A stretch of DNA of 58,321 bases from Prevotella sp. UBA2809 (GCA_002351725.1 DEHD01000025.1:302561-360881), one strand, 5' to 3'. Numbered from the stretch's first letter, positions 44,755 to 53,625 are shown. Numbers and translations: made by a program. Notes: a model not told the origin generated them from the letters alone.

Positions 44755-45693
44755 TTAGCTTGGTATCAAAAAATTTACAACTTCTTGTTCCACGGTTATC
44801 TTGTACGAACCAACGGGTGTTTTCATCATTCGCCCGTCTATTCCCACAATGGCTTTCTTGGCGTATTCCACCTCAACCTCGCGTGTGCGATATGGGTGAA
44901 CACTGCGGTGATTAAGGAATCGTCCGGCCACCAGCAGCCACAAGCCCTCTATGAGCTGAACCACCTCTGGGTGATACACCACGCTCACGTCGAGCATACC
45001 GTTATACGGCACTGCATTAGGGGTTTGGCCGTATCCGGGACCAGAACCTATGCACACCGTCATCACCTTGCGATCGATTACGTCGCTGTTTATTTTCAGC
45101 TTCATCTTATACTCCATGCGGTGGAACAGCATTACGAATACCGACACGATGAAAGCAAGGGTGTGAGAGCCGAAGAGTCGGCGTGTCTGTCGGCGCAGAT
45201 TCATAATGTCGGCAGTAAGTCCGATGTTAATACAATTCAAGAAATATCGGTGGCATTTGTCACCTTTCTTGTTTGTGTAACGGATGCAGCCCAAATCAAT
45301 CTTTCGTATGCGGCGCTGTATCAGCCAATCTATGGTCTGTTCTATCTCGTCATCGTCAAAATCCCAAAACTTAGCGAAGTCGTTAAGCACACCGTTTGGT
45401 ATAACGCCGAGTGCAATCTCGTCGCGCACGGCTTTCTCTTCCATCATAAGGCAGTTAACAGCGTCGTTAAGTGCCGAGTCGCCACCAACGATAACAATGG
45501 TCTTGTAGCCATTTGATATCATCATCTTTACCAGTCGTTCCACACTGTCGGCTGTCTCGCTCTGCACAAAGTCGTAAAGCACCTTGCGCTCGTCGAGCAC
45601 CTTCTGTATCTTCTCCCAACGCTTGCGAGGGTTGAAGAGTAGTCCTGTCTTCGGGCAATAAAGTATGCCCCATCTTGTTGATTCTACTGCCAT
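44755..45693 (-). CDS. Diacylglycerol kinase-family lipid kinase
   Basis: The product is 312 residues of the DAGK/sphingosine kinase fold. The nucleotide motif reads VGGDSALNDAVNCL, a variant of the usual GGDGTLNE. A GVIPNGVLNDFAKFW stretch follows, and the C-terminal GMLDVSVVYHPEVVQLIEGL is typical. It phosphorylates a lipid such as diacylglycerol; the natural substrate is unknown. The GDG to GDS change may alter catalysis but is seen in some members. Last gene of the minus unit, 30 bases after miaA. Confidence 0.85.
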   Translation of the reverse strand: MAVESTRWGILYCPKTGLLFNPRKRWEKIQKVLDERKVLYDFVQSETADSVERLVKMMISNGYKTIVIVGGDSALNDAVNCLMMEEKAVRDEIALGVIPNGVLNDFAKFWDFDDDEIEQTIDWLIQRRIRKIDLGCIRYTNKKGDKCHRYFLNCINIGLTADIMNLRRQTRRLFGSHTLAFIVSVFVMLFHRMEYKMKLKINSDVIDRKVMTVCIGSGPGYGQTPNAVPYNGMLDVSVVYHPEVVQLIEGLWLLVAGRFLNHRSVHPYRTREVEVEYAKKAIVGIDGRMMKTPVGSYKITVEQEVVNFLIPS

Positions 45694-45702
45694 CGGTATA
45701 TA

Positions 45703-45730
45703 TTAAACATTAAAGATTAAACATTAAACA
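45703..45730 (-). repeat. Stop-codon-anchored heptad array at the miaA end
   Basis: Minus strand, starting in the last codon of miaA: TGTTTAA, TGTTTAA, TCTTTAA and TGTTTAA. The first unit contains the miaA stop codon TAA. The array fills most of the gap to the lipid kinase gene. Confidence 0.8.
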
Positions 45731-46665
45731 TAGAGCTTTAAGATTTCATTTATCTTCGCCTCCATGGGTAGGGTGGCATCAATCCAATGGATGGTAAACC
45801 CGCGGCGCTCCATGCCACGGAACCATGTCATCTGCCTCTTGGCAAACTGATGAATGGCTATCTCCAAACGGGTGAACATCTCATCGTAAGTGATTACACC
45901 AGTGATGTATTCTGTCAAGAATTTATACTCTAATCCGTAGTAAATAAGGTCTTCGGGCGCAATTCCTTCGTCGAGTAATTTGCGCACTTCGTCGACCATT
46001 CCTTCGTCCAGTCTCGCTTTTAGTCGGCGGGTGATTTTTTCGCGCCGCAACTCGCGGTCGATGTCAACACCGATGATGAGCGAATCAACCGGTGGCAACT
46101 CTCTGCGCGGCACGGGATTATCGAGATTATAGGTCTCAATCTCAATGGCGCGTATGGCACGCTGGCACGAGTCGACATCGGTGGTGTTATGCATATTCGA
46201 GCCCGTCTTGGCTTTCAGGTCGGCAAGCATCTTGGTGAGCTCGTCGAGCGACTTGCCCTCTAAGCTATCCCTCAGCTCTTGGTTCTGCGGCACGGGCGAT
46301 AGTTTGTAGCCCTTTAGCACCGCCTCGATGTAAAGACCAGTGCCGCCACATAGAATGGGTACTGCTCCCCTACTCTGTATGTCCTGATAGGCGTCGAAGA
46401 AGTCCTGCTGATATTGGAAGAGATTATACTTGGTACCCGGTTCGCAGATGTCGATCAGGTGGTGGGTGATGGGTGTTGGGTGTTGGTTATCACCCTTCAC
46501 CCAATAATCGGCGAGGTCTTTACCTGTTCCTAAATCCATTCGGCGATACACTTGGCGCGAGTCGGCCGAGATAATCTCTCCGCCGATTTTAGCAGCCAGA
46601 TGGGCGGCTACGGGCGTTTTGCCCGAAGCCGTTGGTCCCAATATAGTAATCATCTTCTTATTCAT
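45724..46665 (-). CDS. miaA: tRNA dimethylallyltransferase
   Basis: The product is 313 residues. It transfers a dimethylallyl group to A37 of tRNAs that read UNN codons. Walker A GPTASGKT (10-17), ISADSRQVYRRMDLGTGK and the tRNA-site QMTWFRG segment are all present. Residues 58-68 (GDNQHPTPITH) are longer than in usual MiaA, where DYxxxG is soon followed by HLID; the extra part is coded by three GGGTG-type heptads at 46464-46484. The core site should be intact. Thirteen bases separate it from the AAA gene. Confidence 0.95.
   Translation of the reverse strand: MNKKMITILGPTASGKTPVAAHLAAKIGGEIISADSRQVYRRMDLGTGKDLADYWVKGDNQHPTPITHHLIDICEPGTKYNLFQYQQDFFDAYQDIQSRGAVPILCGGTGLYIEAVLKGYKLSPVPQNQELRDSLEGKSLDELTKMLADLKAKTGSNMHNTTDVDSCQRAIRAIEIETYNLDNPVPRRELPPVDSLIIGVDIDRELRREKITRRLKARLDEGMVDEVRKLLDEGIAPEDLIYYGLEYKFLTEYITGVITYDEMFTRLEIAIHQFAKRQMTWFRGMERRGFTIHWIDATLPMEAKINEILKLYV
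46464..46484 (+). repeat. In-frame heptad array within miaA
   Basis: Three 7-bp units, GGGTGAT, GGGTGTT and GGGTGTT (21 bp, so the frame is kept), in plus-strand reading. The coding strand gives a Pro/Thr/His-rich insertion, NQHPTPIT. An identical 18-base stretch occurs in the TMEM43-family gene near 51213-51230. Confidence 0.75.
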
Positions 46666-46678
46666 CAGCTATACATAT

Positions 46679-47710
46679 TTATATATTAGCGCGCGAAGCG
46701 AAACCTCCCTTAAGGTCGTCAACCGTAAGTTCGGTAAGTTTATCCTTATCCAAGTCTTTCTCGTTAGCCAGACGGTTGGCCTGAGCCTGAATACTCTTCT
46801 CAAACACGTTACGTGCGTAACGGGCGTTACCAAAGTTGCGGTCTTTATGGGCCACAGCATAGTCGAAACACTCCTTGAGGTAAGTCTCAGCCTCCTTCGA
46901 GAGTGTGTACTGATTCTTCTTCATGTACATCTTGAATATCTGCGAGAGCTCATCGCCCGAATAATCGGGGAAGTCGATGTAGCGGTTGAAACGCGACTGG
47001 AGTCCGGGGTTAGAGTCGATAAAGCGCTGCATCTCGTTCTTATATCCAGCCACGATAACTACCAGGCGGTCGCGATAGTCCTCCATACGCTTAAGTATGG
47101 TAGAAATAGCCTCCTGACCGTAGTCGTTTCCGGCACCACCCTCAGGAACCAGCGAGTAAGCCTCGTCGATAAACAGAACTCCGTCCAGAGCCTTGGCAAC
47201 CACAGAGTCGGTCTTCGGTCCCGTCTGCCCCACATACTGTCCGCATAGTCCAGCACGGTCGGTCTCAACTGTGTGACCTTTCTTCAGCACTCCAAGGTCT
47301 TTGTAGATACGACCCACGATGCGTGCCACGGTGGTCTTGCCGGTACCAGGCGATCCGTAGAACACCAGATGGTAAGAAACCTTTGCGGTCTTCAGTCCCT
47401 TGGCCTCGCGCTCCTTCTGCAGCTTAACAAAGTTGGCCAGCGAACGCACCTCTTCCTTCACGCTTCCCAATCCAATCAGGTCGTCAAGTTCCTGATATGG
47501 GTCGCCCTCAAGCACGTCGTTCACCACCACAGTGTCTTTCTGCTCGGTCTCGCTTGCCACCTTCTCGGCCAGCTCCTTCTTCAGTTTCTCCACCTCCTCC
47601 TCATCAGGGTCGGGAGCAAAGATACCTATTACAATAAGCAACAGGAAGAAGCCGATAGACAAGCATCCGCAACCTTTCAATCCTTTGTTAGTAACCTCTT
47701 TTATATCCAT
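46679..47710 (-). CDS. Membrane-anchored AAA ATPase of the CbbX/SpoVK type
   Basis: The product is 343 residues. One N-terminal membrane segment (about 15-33), then an acidic stretch and a single AAA+ domain. Walker A YGSPGTGKTT at 118-127, Walker B VLFIDEAYSL (178-187), sensor and arginine-finger region NPGLQSRFNRYIDFP, and the C-terminal helical lid. The CbbX/CfxQ group remodels proteins. Inner-membrane anchoring is inferred. It lies between a lipoprotein and miaA in a minus-strand unit. Substrate unknown. Confidence 0.85.
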   Translation of the reverse strand: MDIKEVTNKGLKGCGCLSIGFFLLLIVIGIFAPDPDEEEVEKLKKELAEKVASETEQKDTVVVNDVLEGDPYQELDDLIGLGSVKEEVRSLANFVKLQKEREAKGLKTAKVSYHLVFYGSPGTGKTTVARIVGRIYKDLGVLKKGHTVETDRAGLCGQYVGQTGPKTDSVVAKALDGVLFIDEAYSLVPEGGAGNDYGQEAISTILKRMEDYRDRLVVIVAGYKNEMQRFIDSNPGLQSRFNRYIDFPDYSGDELSQIFKMYMKKNQYTLSKEAETYLKECFDYAVAHKDRNFGNARYARNVFEKSIQAQANRLANEKDLDKDKLTELTVDDLKGGFASRANI

Positions 47711-47717
47711 TATCTAA

Positions 47718-49151
47718 TCATTTTTGTTTCTCGTTAAACTCCTGCCAGTACACAGCCACTTCTTCAGCCTTTGGCATGGCATCCAGACGTTTCCGAGCGG
47801 CTTCATGCTTTATTTCCTTGTCGTCCAGACTGCACTCGCTTATCTCGCCATAGACATACAGCACGTTCATGCTGTGTATAAGCTTACTCTTACGGATCTC
47901 GTAGTAGTTCGAGATTACCGACGGACCGCCAGCACTACCAGACACAACCAGATAGCCTTCGCCCGACTTGCTGTAGTCAAACAGGAACGATGGTTTCATC
48001 CTCTCGTCCTCACATGCTATCAGACTCCACTTGTCGCCCACGTGGGCAAAGAATGCTCCGTGCTTGTCGTCGGCAGCACGCATCCACAACTCCTGGTTCT
48101 GGTCGTTGTCAAGGTCAATCCAGCGATATTTTACCAGTGGGTGGGGTTTGTTCTCACGTGGGTCGTCGGCCACGTAGAGCTTCTGCAGCTGCGCTATATC
48201 CTTCTTCCACAGAGGCTGGTCCTCGTCTATCAGCGAGTGGTAGCACTCATACTGTTCGTCGGTCATCTTGCCGTCACTAATGTAATACATACCTATAGTA
48301 ACACTCTCGGGAGCGCCTTTCACATAGGCTATCTCGATAGCATCGTCGGGGGCCTCAAACAGCGTTATGCCGCTTGGGTAATACTCGCCATCGTCGTCGG
48401 CATGCCAGGTACACTGTCCCTCGTACAGATAACCCTCTACAGGCAGCGAGTAAACCTTGTCGCCAGCCATCACAACCTCAAGAGCCAGACACTTGTCAAC
48501 CTTCTGTCCAAACTCCTTGTCGGTCTTGTACTTGCCCTTGAACTGCAGTATTCCGTAGCTGTACTTATTTCCCTGAGCGGCTATGAGCGAGCGCTGGGCC
48601 TTCATCTTGTATTCGGCCTCAAGCTGCTTCACCACCTTTGCTGGCAGAGGCCTTTCGCCATCCACACCACGCATGTCAATAACCTTGCGCGATGCAAGAT
48701 ACTCATCGGTAACGGCCACATACATACCGCCCATGTCGCGCGGATTAAACTTCTCGTCGGTAAAGGCGTACTTCATTCCCGCAGCAGGAATATCCTCGCG
48801 TCCGTGAATCTCGCCATAAGATGCGAAGTTGCCATCAGGATCCTTGGTCTGCTCGCCTACGTATTTAATGCCTAAGCACTTATTCTCGTTGTTGAGCAGC
48901 TTGGTATACAATGCACGGTTACGACGGAAGTTATTCTCTATGGAATCACTGTCGCCATACAGCATCATCATATTCTTGGCACTAGCCACATATATGAACA
49001 TTGGCATCGGCGTGGTGTCGGCCTCGGCCATCAGCGAGTCGATAGCCACCGAGTCGCTGTCGGCTCCGTCGCCGGGTGCCGTCTTGCCCTTATTGGTGCA
49101 AGCCATCATCACGCCAGCCATGCATATTGCTATTATCAATAGTTTCTTCAT
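47718..49151 (-). CDS. Large lipoprotein of unknown function
   Basis: The product is 477 residues. MKKLLIIAICMAGVMMAC is a lipobox leader (Cys18). Mature part begins with an acidic linker, then mixed sequence with WIDLDNDQNQELWMRA, an EF-hand-like or FG-GAP-like D-x-D-x-D loop. The ending matches no family I know. Seven bases from the AAA gene. A surface or periplasmic role is inferred from the lipid anchor. Confidence 0.7.
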   Translation of the reverse strand: MKKLLIIAICMAGVMMACTNKGKTAPGDGADSDSVAIDSLMAEADTTPMPMFIYVASAKNMMMLYGDSDSIENNFRRNRALYTKLLNNENKCLGIKYVGEQTKDPDGNFASYGEIHGREDIPAAGMKYAFTDEKFNPRDMGGMYVAVTDEYLASRKVIDMRGVDGERPLPAKVVKQLEAEYKMKAQRSLIAAQGNKYSYGILQFKGKYKTDKEFGQKVDKCLALEVVMAGDKVYSLPVEGYLYEGQCTWHADDDGEYYPSGITLFEAPDDAIEIAYVKGAPESVTIGMYYISDGKMTDEQYECYHSLIDEDQPLWKKDIAQLQKLYVADDPRENKPHPLVKYRWIDLDNDQNQELWMRAADDKHGAFFAHVGDKWSLIACEDERMKPSFLFDYSKSGEGYLVVSGSAGGPSVISNYYEIRKSKLIHSMNVLYVYGEISECSLDDKEIKHEAARKRLDAMPKAEEVAVYWQEFNEKQK

Positions 49152-49156
49152 ACGTT

Positions 49157-50509
49157 CTATTTCTTTTGGTCAGGACCTACACCACGACTTGTAATACTTT
49201 TGTCAAGAGGATTGTCGAAGAACTCCGTGCCCTTGTTGATACACTCCACCATACGTCCCAGATTCTCCTTGGGATGATAAACCTTACAATTAATAAGGGC
49301 GAATGGCGTGTCGAAGTAGAAGAGCTTCGAGTCGGCCCAGTTGGCAAAGAAACGGCAGTCGTCAAACTTCACACCATTGTTTGCCCAACCCTCAATCAGT
49401 CCGTACTCACGATTGCTGAAGAAGTCGCATCTCTCAAACGATGTCATCGTACAGTTTCTCATCTGAATAATGCCATAGGTACAATCGTGGATGTTAGAGT
49501 TTATAAGCTTGAAGTTATATGTATCGCGCAGATCAAGTCCGTAGGTACCGCAACCATACAGGTCGCAATCCTTAACGGTAAGACTCGACTGCTCGACACC
49601 TATCACACCACCCGAACAGAATCCGCCAATGGTATGTCCGATGGTAAGGTTCTCAACCACGCAGTGGCTGCAGTTAACGAACTTCAGACAGAAGGCATAA
49701 CGCGGATTAACCTCGATGCTCGAGTTTCCTGCACCCTTAATTACAAGGTTCTCCATGTTAACCAGAGCCAGCTGCTGTCCGTCGCTCTCACTCTCGCTGA
49801 TAACCAGCGGTTTTGGTCCTGTATAGTCACTGCTCTGCACACACCACATACGATTTGGGTAACCCTTGAAAGCAGCCTCAATCTCCAGAATATCCGACAG
49901 ATTGATGTTAGCATCCTCAGCCAGTATGATGGTGCGGTTGCTACCCAGAGCGTTAATAAACTCGCGGGCGCTGTTCACGGTCCATGTCTCCACGCCGTCT
50001 ATCTCGTCGGGGCCACGACCGTCATCAGCCAAACCTCCTGCAAAATATCCGCCTTCGCCCTCAACCAACTCCTTCAAGTCCTGGTTATATTCAGGTCCGC
50101 TCGAGAAGTCGCGCTCGTCTATCGGGTTCAGCTCGGCCAGCGTCTTGGTGGTAAGCGTAAGCTGGTGTGTAACCTCTCTCTTGCGGTTCAGCACACGCAA
50201 AAAAGTATTGCTACCCTCGGTAACCAGCATCACCTTGCTACCCATAGTGCCGTTTACGGGCATCTCAGCGTCGGGATTATCCTTTGTAAGATAATACAAC
50301 CCCGCGGCATCGCCCTTGGCCAGACAGAATTTCTTGTTTCCGTCAACCTGCGTAATGCCCTTCATTGTCACGTCACCATCCTTGTCGACGGTTGCTGTAT
50401 ACAGCGCTTTTCCGTCCCACCATCTGGTTCCGTTTTTCACAGTCTGTGCCTGTACGCCACAAATGGCGCACAAGCACAGTATTGTTGTCAGTATCAGAGT
50501 TTTCTTCAT
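49157..50509 (-). CDS. Secreted right-handed beta-helix protein
   Basis: The product is 450 residues. The signal peptide is MKKTLILTTILCLCAICGVQAQ. Residues of about 155-430 show the periodic N-I-x-D/N-C pattern of parallel beta-helix proteins (LVIKGAGNSSIEVNPRYAFCLKFVNCSHCVVENLTIGH, CDLYGCGTYGLDLRDTYNFKLINSNIHDCTYGIIQM). Such folds are used by polysaccharide lyases and adhesins. No lyase catalytic residues are evident. It overlaps the TMEM43 gene by four bases and is 5 bases from the lipoprotein gene. Confidence 0.8.
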   Translation of the reverse strand: MKKTLILTTILCLCAICGVQAQTVKNGTRWWDGKALYTATVDKDGDVTMKGITQVDGNKKFCLAKGDAAGLYYLTKDNPDAEMPVNGTMGSKVMLVTEGSNTFLRVLNRKREVTHQLTLTTKTLAELNPIDERDFSSGPEYNQDLKELVEGEGGYFAGGLADDGRGPDEIDGVETWTVNSAREFINALGSNRTIILAEDANINLSDILEIEAAFKGYPNRMWCVQSSDYTGPKPLVISESESDGQQLALVNMENLVIKGAGNSSIEVNPRYAFCLKFVNCSHCVVENLTIGHTIGGFCSGGVIGVEQSSLTVKDCDLYGCGTYGLDLRDTYNFKLINSNIHDCTYGIIQMRNCTMTSFERCDFFSNREYGLIEGWANNGVKFDDCRFFANWADSKLFYFDTPFALINCKVYHPKENLGRMVECINKGTEFFDNPLDKSITSRGVGPDQKK

Positions 50510-51903
50510 ACTGCAGGTACTTCGTTCTTTGCCTTAGCCTTGGCAGCAAGCTCCTTCAGCTTATCCTTGCCCTTGAATGCGAATACCCAGATAAGGAATC
50601 CGGCAATAACCAGCAGAGATATGCCCAGCAGCGGACGATAGAACAGCCAAGCGATGGCGATTACGATGAGACTCCATACCACACCGATAACGGTGCATAC
50701 GATGCCGACACCCCATCCGAAGATACCAGCGATGAATGGAACCACTTTGAGAATAGTCTCGAGGAATCCGAAGATACCCTTCAATCCGCCGATAACCATC
50801 AGTATACCTACTATACGCAGAATCCACAGCAGTGCGCTGTTAGCCTCTTTCTCGGCCTCTATTATCTCGTCGCCGCTCTTCTTTCCCATTACCAGAGTCT
50901 GGAAACGCTTGCCGTTCTTAGCCTTGAATGGCTTGAAGCTGTCGCCGTCAACCACAGCCATAACGGTAACCTTTGCAGGAACCACCTTCTCGAATGTCAC
51001 GCGAACATCACCCACCTCAGGACTTCCAGGCACGCGTCCGTAATACAGAATGTTACCAGCCTGATGTACATACTCCAGATCCTTCTTGTTCTCAGCAGCA
51101 GCCATAGCCTTGTTGATGCTGTCGTTTACGGCCTGCAGCGAGTCGAGCTGTGCCTTTACCGAATCAGGCAGCATAGCCTTGATTGAGTCAGGGATTGCGG
51201 GTGTTGGTTTTTGGGTGTTGGGTGTTGGTGATGTGTTCTTTTGTACACCGTAGAAACGCTCATAGGCAGCCTGTGCGCTCTTGTCCATCTGCTTCAGCAG
51301 GTCCTCTGCGATGGCGAGGTCGAGCCCCTCGTTCGAGTGGATGCTGTGAATCAGGCTCTCGTTCAGCTTGTAAGCACCCCACGATACGTTCTCGGCATAC
51401 TGCTCGGCATCCTCAACGGTGGTAAGCACCATGTTCTTGTTCTGATAAGCAGGATCCTTGAACTGTGCGCTCTCTACTGGGCGCGATGTCCACTCCTTAG
51501 TATATGTATAGGTGGTGGTAGTAACCTCTTTTCCACCCAACTTGTCTTCCTTCTTCTCCTGTGAGTGCTCTACCCACTGGTAGTACTCCACGTTACGTTT
51601 CAGCGCAATGGCCTTGGCACCCACGCCAAAGTCCTTGTCAATCAACGAGTCCTCGGTGGTAGCCAGTGCAGTACCACAAATCAGCTCGCCCTCCAGCGAT
51701 GCATCCTTCTTGTTAGGATTCTCCATCTCAACGTATGCACTACCTGCTTCGTCGAGCATTTTTTCAGTTTTCACGGCGCGACCTTCGTTCCACCATAACA
51801 GTGCTGTACCTAAACAGAACAGCAGAATTCCACTACCAATCGCCTTAAACGAGTTACCTACTCGGGTTCCGTAACCCGTTGTTGTTACTTCTTGATAAGC
51901 CAT
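50506..51903 (-). CDS. TMEM43-family membrane protein
   Basis: The product is 465 residues. One membrane segment near the N-terminus (GSGILLFCLGTALLWWNEGRAVKT) is followed by a large extracytoplasmic domain with the conserved EGELICGTALATTEDSL and Y-T-Y-T-K-EW regions, and three or four segments at the C-terminus (about 355-445). This is the layout of TMEM43/DUF1625 proteins, which are found from bacteria to animals with no established bacterial role. A Pro/Thr-rich insert (about 226-236, TSPTPNTQKPTP) is coded by the heptad array at 51199-51226. The tail is Lys/Ala-rich. Confidence 0.88.
   Translation of the reverse strand: MAYQEVTTTGYGTRVGNSFKAIGSGILLFCLGTALLWWNEGRAVKTEKMLDEAGSAYVEMENPNKKDASLEGELICGTALATTEDSLIDKDFGVGAKAIALKRNVEYYQWVEHSQEKKEDKLGGKEVTTTTYTYTKEWTSRPVESAQFKDPAYQNKNMVLTTVEDAEQYAENVSWGAYKLNESLIHSIHSNEGLDLAIAEDLLKQMDKSAQAAYERFYGVQKNTSPTPNTQKPTPAIPDSIKAMLPDSVKAQLDSLQAVNDSINKAMAAAENKKDLEYVHQAGNILYYGRVPGSPEVGDVRVTFEKVVPAKVTVMAVVDGDSFKPFKAKNGKRFQTLVMGKKSGDEIIEAEKEANSALLWILRIVGILMVIGGLKGIFGFLETILKVVPFIAGIFGWGVGIVCTVIGVVWSLIVIAIAWLFYRPLLGISLLVIAGFLIWVFAFKGKDKLKELAAKAKAKNEVPAV
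51199..51226 (+). repeat. In-frame heptad array within the TMEM43-family gene
   Basis: Units GGGTGTT, GGTTTTT, GGGTGTT and GGGTGTT (28 bp in plus-strand reading). It codes a Pro/Thr/Asn-rich spacer in an otherwise regular extracytoplasmic domain. The same unit occurs in miaA. Confidence 0.75.
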
Positions 51904-51908
51904 AATGT

Positions 51909-51957
51909 CTTAAGATTTTTAAATTGATTATTGATTGTTTATTAATAATTTTATTTC
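51909..51957 (-). repeat. Stop-codon-anchored heptad array between the nucleotidase and TMEM43 genes
   Basis: Minus strand from the stop: GAAATAA, AATTATT, AATAAAC, AATCAAT, AATCAAT, TTAAAAA and TCTTAAG. The first unit contains the stop codon TAA. Two AATCAAT units are identical. It fills the gap to the TMEM43 start. Confidence 0.65.
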
Positions 51958-53372
51958 TGGGTTAGTCTTTTTACTCCCTGATAGCTCACATGCCCCTGGT
52001 GCTGCAGATAGTCAATCAACAGCTCGGCAGTGATTCTGCCGATGCCACGGCCAGCATCCTTACGGTTTGTTGGGCAGATGGCTGTGCTGTAGCTGTTTGT
52101 CATCACCTTGTATGTCTTCTTCGGGTTCAGCTTCTTGCCGTTCATATCCAGCAGCTCCAGCTTCTTTATTGCCTTTGTTGCAGGGTCAACGGTAAACTCG
52201 GCTTTCATTCCGCCCACGTATGGGAACGAATGCCCGTCGTTCTCGTAGCACTTCAAAAGCATGTCGGCCAGCTCCTTACCTGTAAGCTGCAGCTCAACGG
52301 CCTCGTTCTGGAATGGGTCAAGTCGCAGCACGTCAGATACGGTGAATCCGCCCACATCGTGAGTCTCATAACGCACGCCCCCGGCATTCTGGAAGCTCAC
52401 GTCACACTTTCCCTCGGCCACAAAGGCATCACACATCATGCTGCCCAGCTCCTCGTAGTTCTCAAACGGAGTGTCAACCTGAGCCAGCACGCGCTTGAAT
52501 GCAGGGTTATCCGAGAAGTGCTGCACCAGAGCTGCCACCACCTTGTTCTCATTCTTCTGTCCGCGAATCTCAATGTTCTCGGCCATACGCTTCACCACCT
52601 TACCGTCTTCCAGTATCAGTGTTGAGTGTGTGGCGCGCTTCAGTCGGTTGGTGTTCTGGGTGATAAACACGCCGTTGTGTGTCTCACCGCCCTTAAGCTG
52701 TGTGTGACTATGTCCGCCTACGATGATGTCAACCCATGGCAACTCTTTCGAGAACTCCACGTCGGTGCTATATCCTAAATGCGACAGCAGCACCACCACG
52801 TCGCACTTCTCTCTCAGCCAGCGCAGCTCCTGTATAGCAGCAAGCGGCTCTCTGAACTTTATGTCAACGCATTTGTCAGGATGACTCTCGGGTATGCCCA
52901 GCTTACCTAATGCCACAGCACCGATAACGCCTACCGACAGTCCGCCGCAGTCAAATATCTGGTAAGGCTTAACGTGCATGTTCCACTTGCTGGCGGGCTG
53001 CACGTTGGCACACAGAACAGAGAATGCGCTCATGTCTATCAGCTTTGCCAGCCCCTCCTGTCCCGAGTCAAACTCGTGGTTGCCAAGTGTTGTAGCGTCG
53101 AATCCTATAATATTCATCAGCGCCACCATCGGGTAGGCTGCAATCTCGTACATATCGTTAATCGGCTCTCCCGAGCGATTGTCGCCCGCCGAGAGTATCA
53201 GCAGGTCGGGATAGAGCGCACGCAGCGAATCGGCCACAAATCCCAATCGTGGCATACACTCGATAGCGGCATGCATATCGTTAGTACTCAGAATGTGGAG
53301 CTCGCGGCGCTCCTGTGCCGAAACGCCCAGGGTCATCATCGCGGCCAGGGCCGATAATACTAATTTTCTCAT
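51951..53372 (-). CDS. Periplasmic 5'-nucleotidase / metallophosphoesterase (UshA-like)
   Basis: The product is 473 residues with signal peptide MRKLVLSALAAMMTLGVSAQ. The metallophosphoesterase domain has the dimetal motifs STNDMHA, SAGDNRSG, TLGNHEFD, VVLLSHLGY and VGGHSHT. The 5'-nucleotidase C-terminal domain (about 300-470) has MCDAFVAEGKCDVSFQNAGGVR and NSYSTAICPTNRKD. It should release phosphate from nucleotides in the periplasm. Its start overlaps the end of a 69-residue gene by four bases. Confidence 0.9.
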   Translation of the reverse strand: MRKLVLSALAAMMTLGVSAQERRELHILSTNDMHAAIECMPRLGFVADSLRALYPDLLILSAGDNRSGEPINDMYEIAAYPMVALMNIIGFDATTLGNHEFDSGQEGLAKLIDMSAFSVLCANVQPASKWNMHVKPYQIFDCGGLSVGVIGAVALGKLGIPESHPDKCVDIKFREPLAAIQELRWLREKCDVVVLLSHLGYSTDVEFSKELPWVDIIVGGHSHTQLKGGETHNGVFITQNTNRLKRATHSTLILEDGKVVKRMAENIEIRGQKNENKVVAALVQHFSDNPAFKRVLAQVDTPFENYEELGSMMCDAFVAEGKCDVSFQNAGGVRYETHDVGGFTVSDVLRLDPFQNEAVELQLTGKELADMLLKCYENDGHSFPYVGGMKAEFTVDPATKAIKKLELLDMNGKKLNPKKTYKVMTNSYSTAICPTNRKDAGRGIGRITAELLIDYLQHQGHVSYQGVKRLTQK

Positions 53373-53578
53373 TTCGTATCTTTAAATCTTATTCTAATCT
53401 CTCTATGTTCACTCACAGGGGCCTCAAGGTCGATTTCGTGCCCCCAGATATCATATACAGCCAACTTGTCAAGCAGTCTGGTGCTCATTCTGCGTCTCGT
53501 CAGATACATCAGGAGTGCGTGCTGTATCTCCGCCCCCTCGAACACCTCTAAAATTACACGGTTGATCTTTAGTCTCAT
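53369..53578 (-). CDS. 69-residue protein coupled to the nucleotidase
   Basis: The product is 69 residues, rich in Arg, Leu and Glu, with no signal peptide. MRLKINRVILEVFEGAEIQHALLMYL is amphipathic, and DKLAVYDIWGHEIDLEAPVSE follows. No recognised family. Evidence that it is real: it starts after an array-filled gap, its stop overlaps the nucleotidase start (ATGA), and its composition is protein-like. A cytoplasmic role is expected. Confidence 0.65.
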   Translation of the reverse strand: MRLKINRVILEVFEGAEIQHALLMYLTRRRMSTRLLDKLAVYDIWGHEIDLEAPVSEHREIRIRFKDTK

Positions 53579-53579
53579 A

Positions 53580-53625
53580 TTCTTTAATTTTTACATTTTC
53601 TCATTATTACATTTTTCAATTTTCA
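53580..53625 (-). repeat. Stop-codon-anchored array between the DUF2207 and 69-residue genes
   Basis: Minus strand from the stop codon: TGAAAAT, TGAAAAA, TGTAATAA, TGAGAAAA, TGTAAAAA and TTAAAGAA, then TATGAGAC with the next start. The first unit begins with the stop codon TGA. Units are less alike than in other arrays, so this is the weakest example. Confidence 0.5.

Noticed and set aside
49076..50641. Long open frame antisense to the beta-helix gene
   Set aside because: It is a shadow caused by the codon bias of the gene on the other strand.
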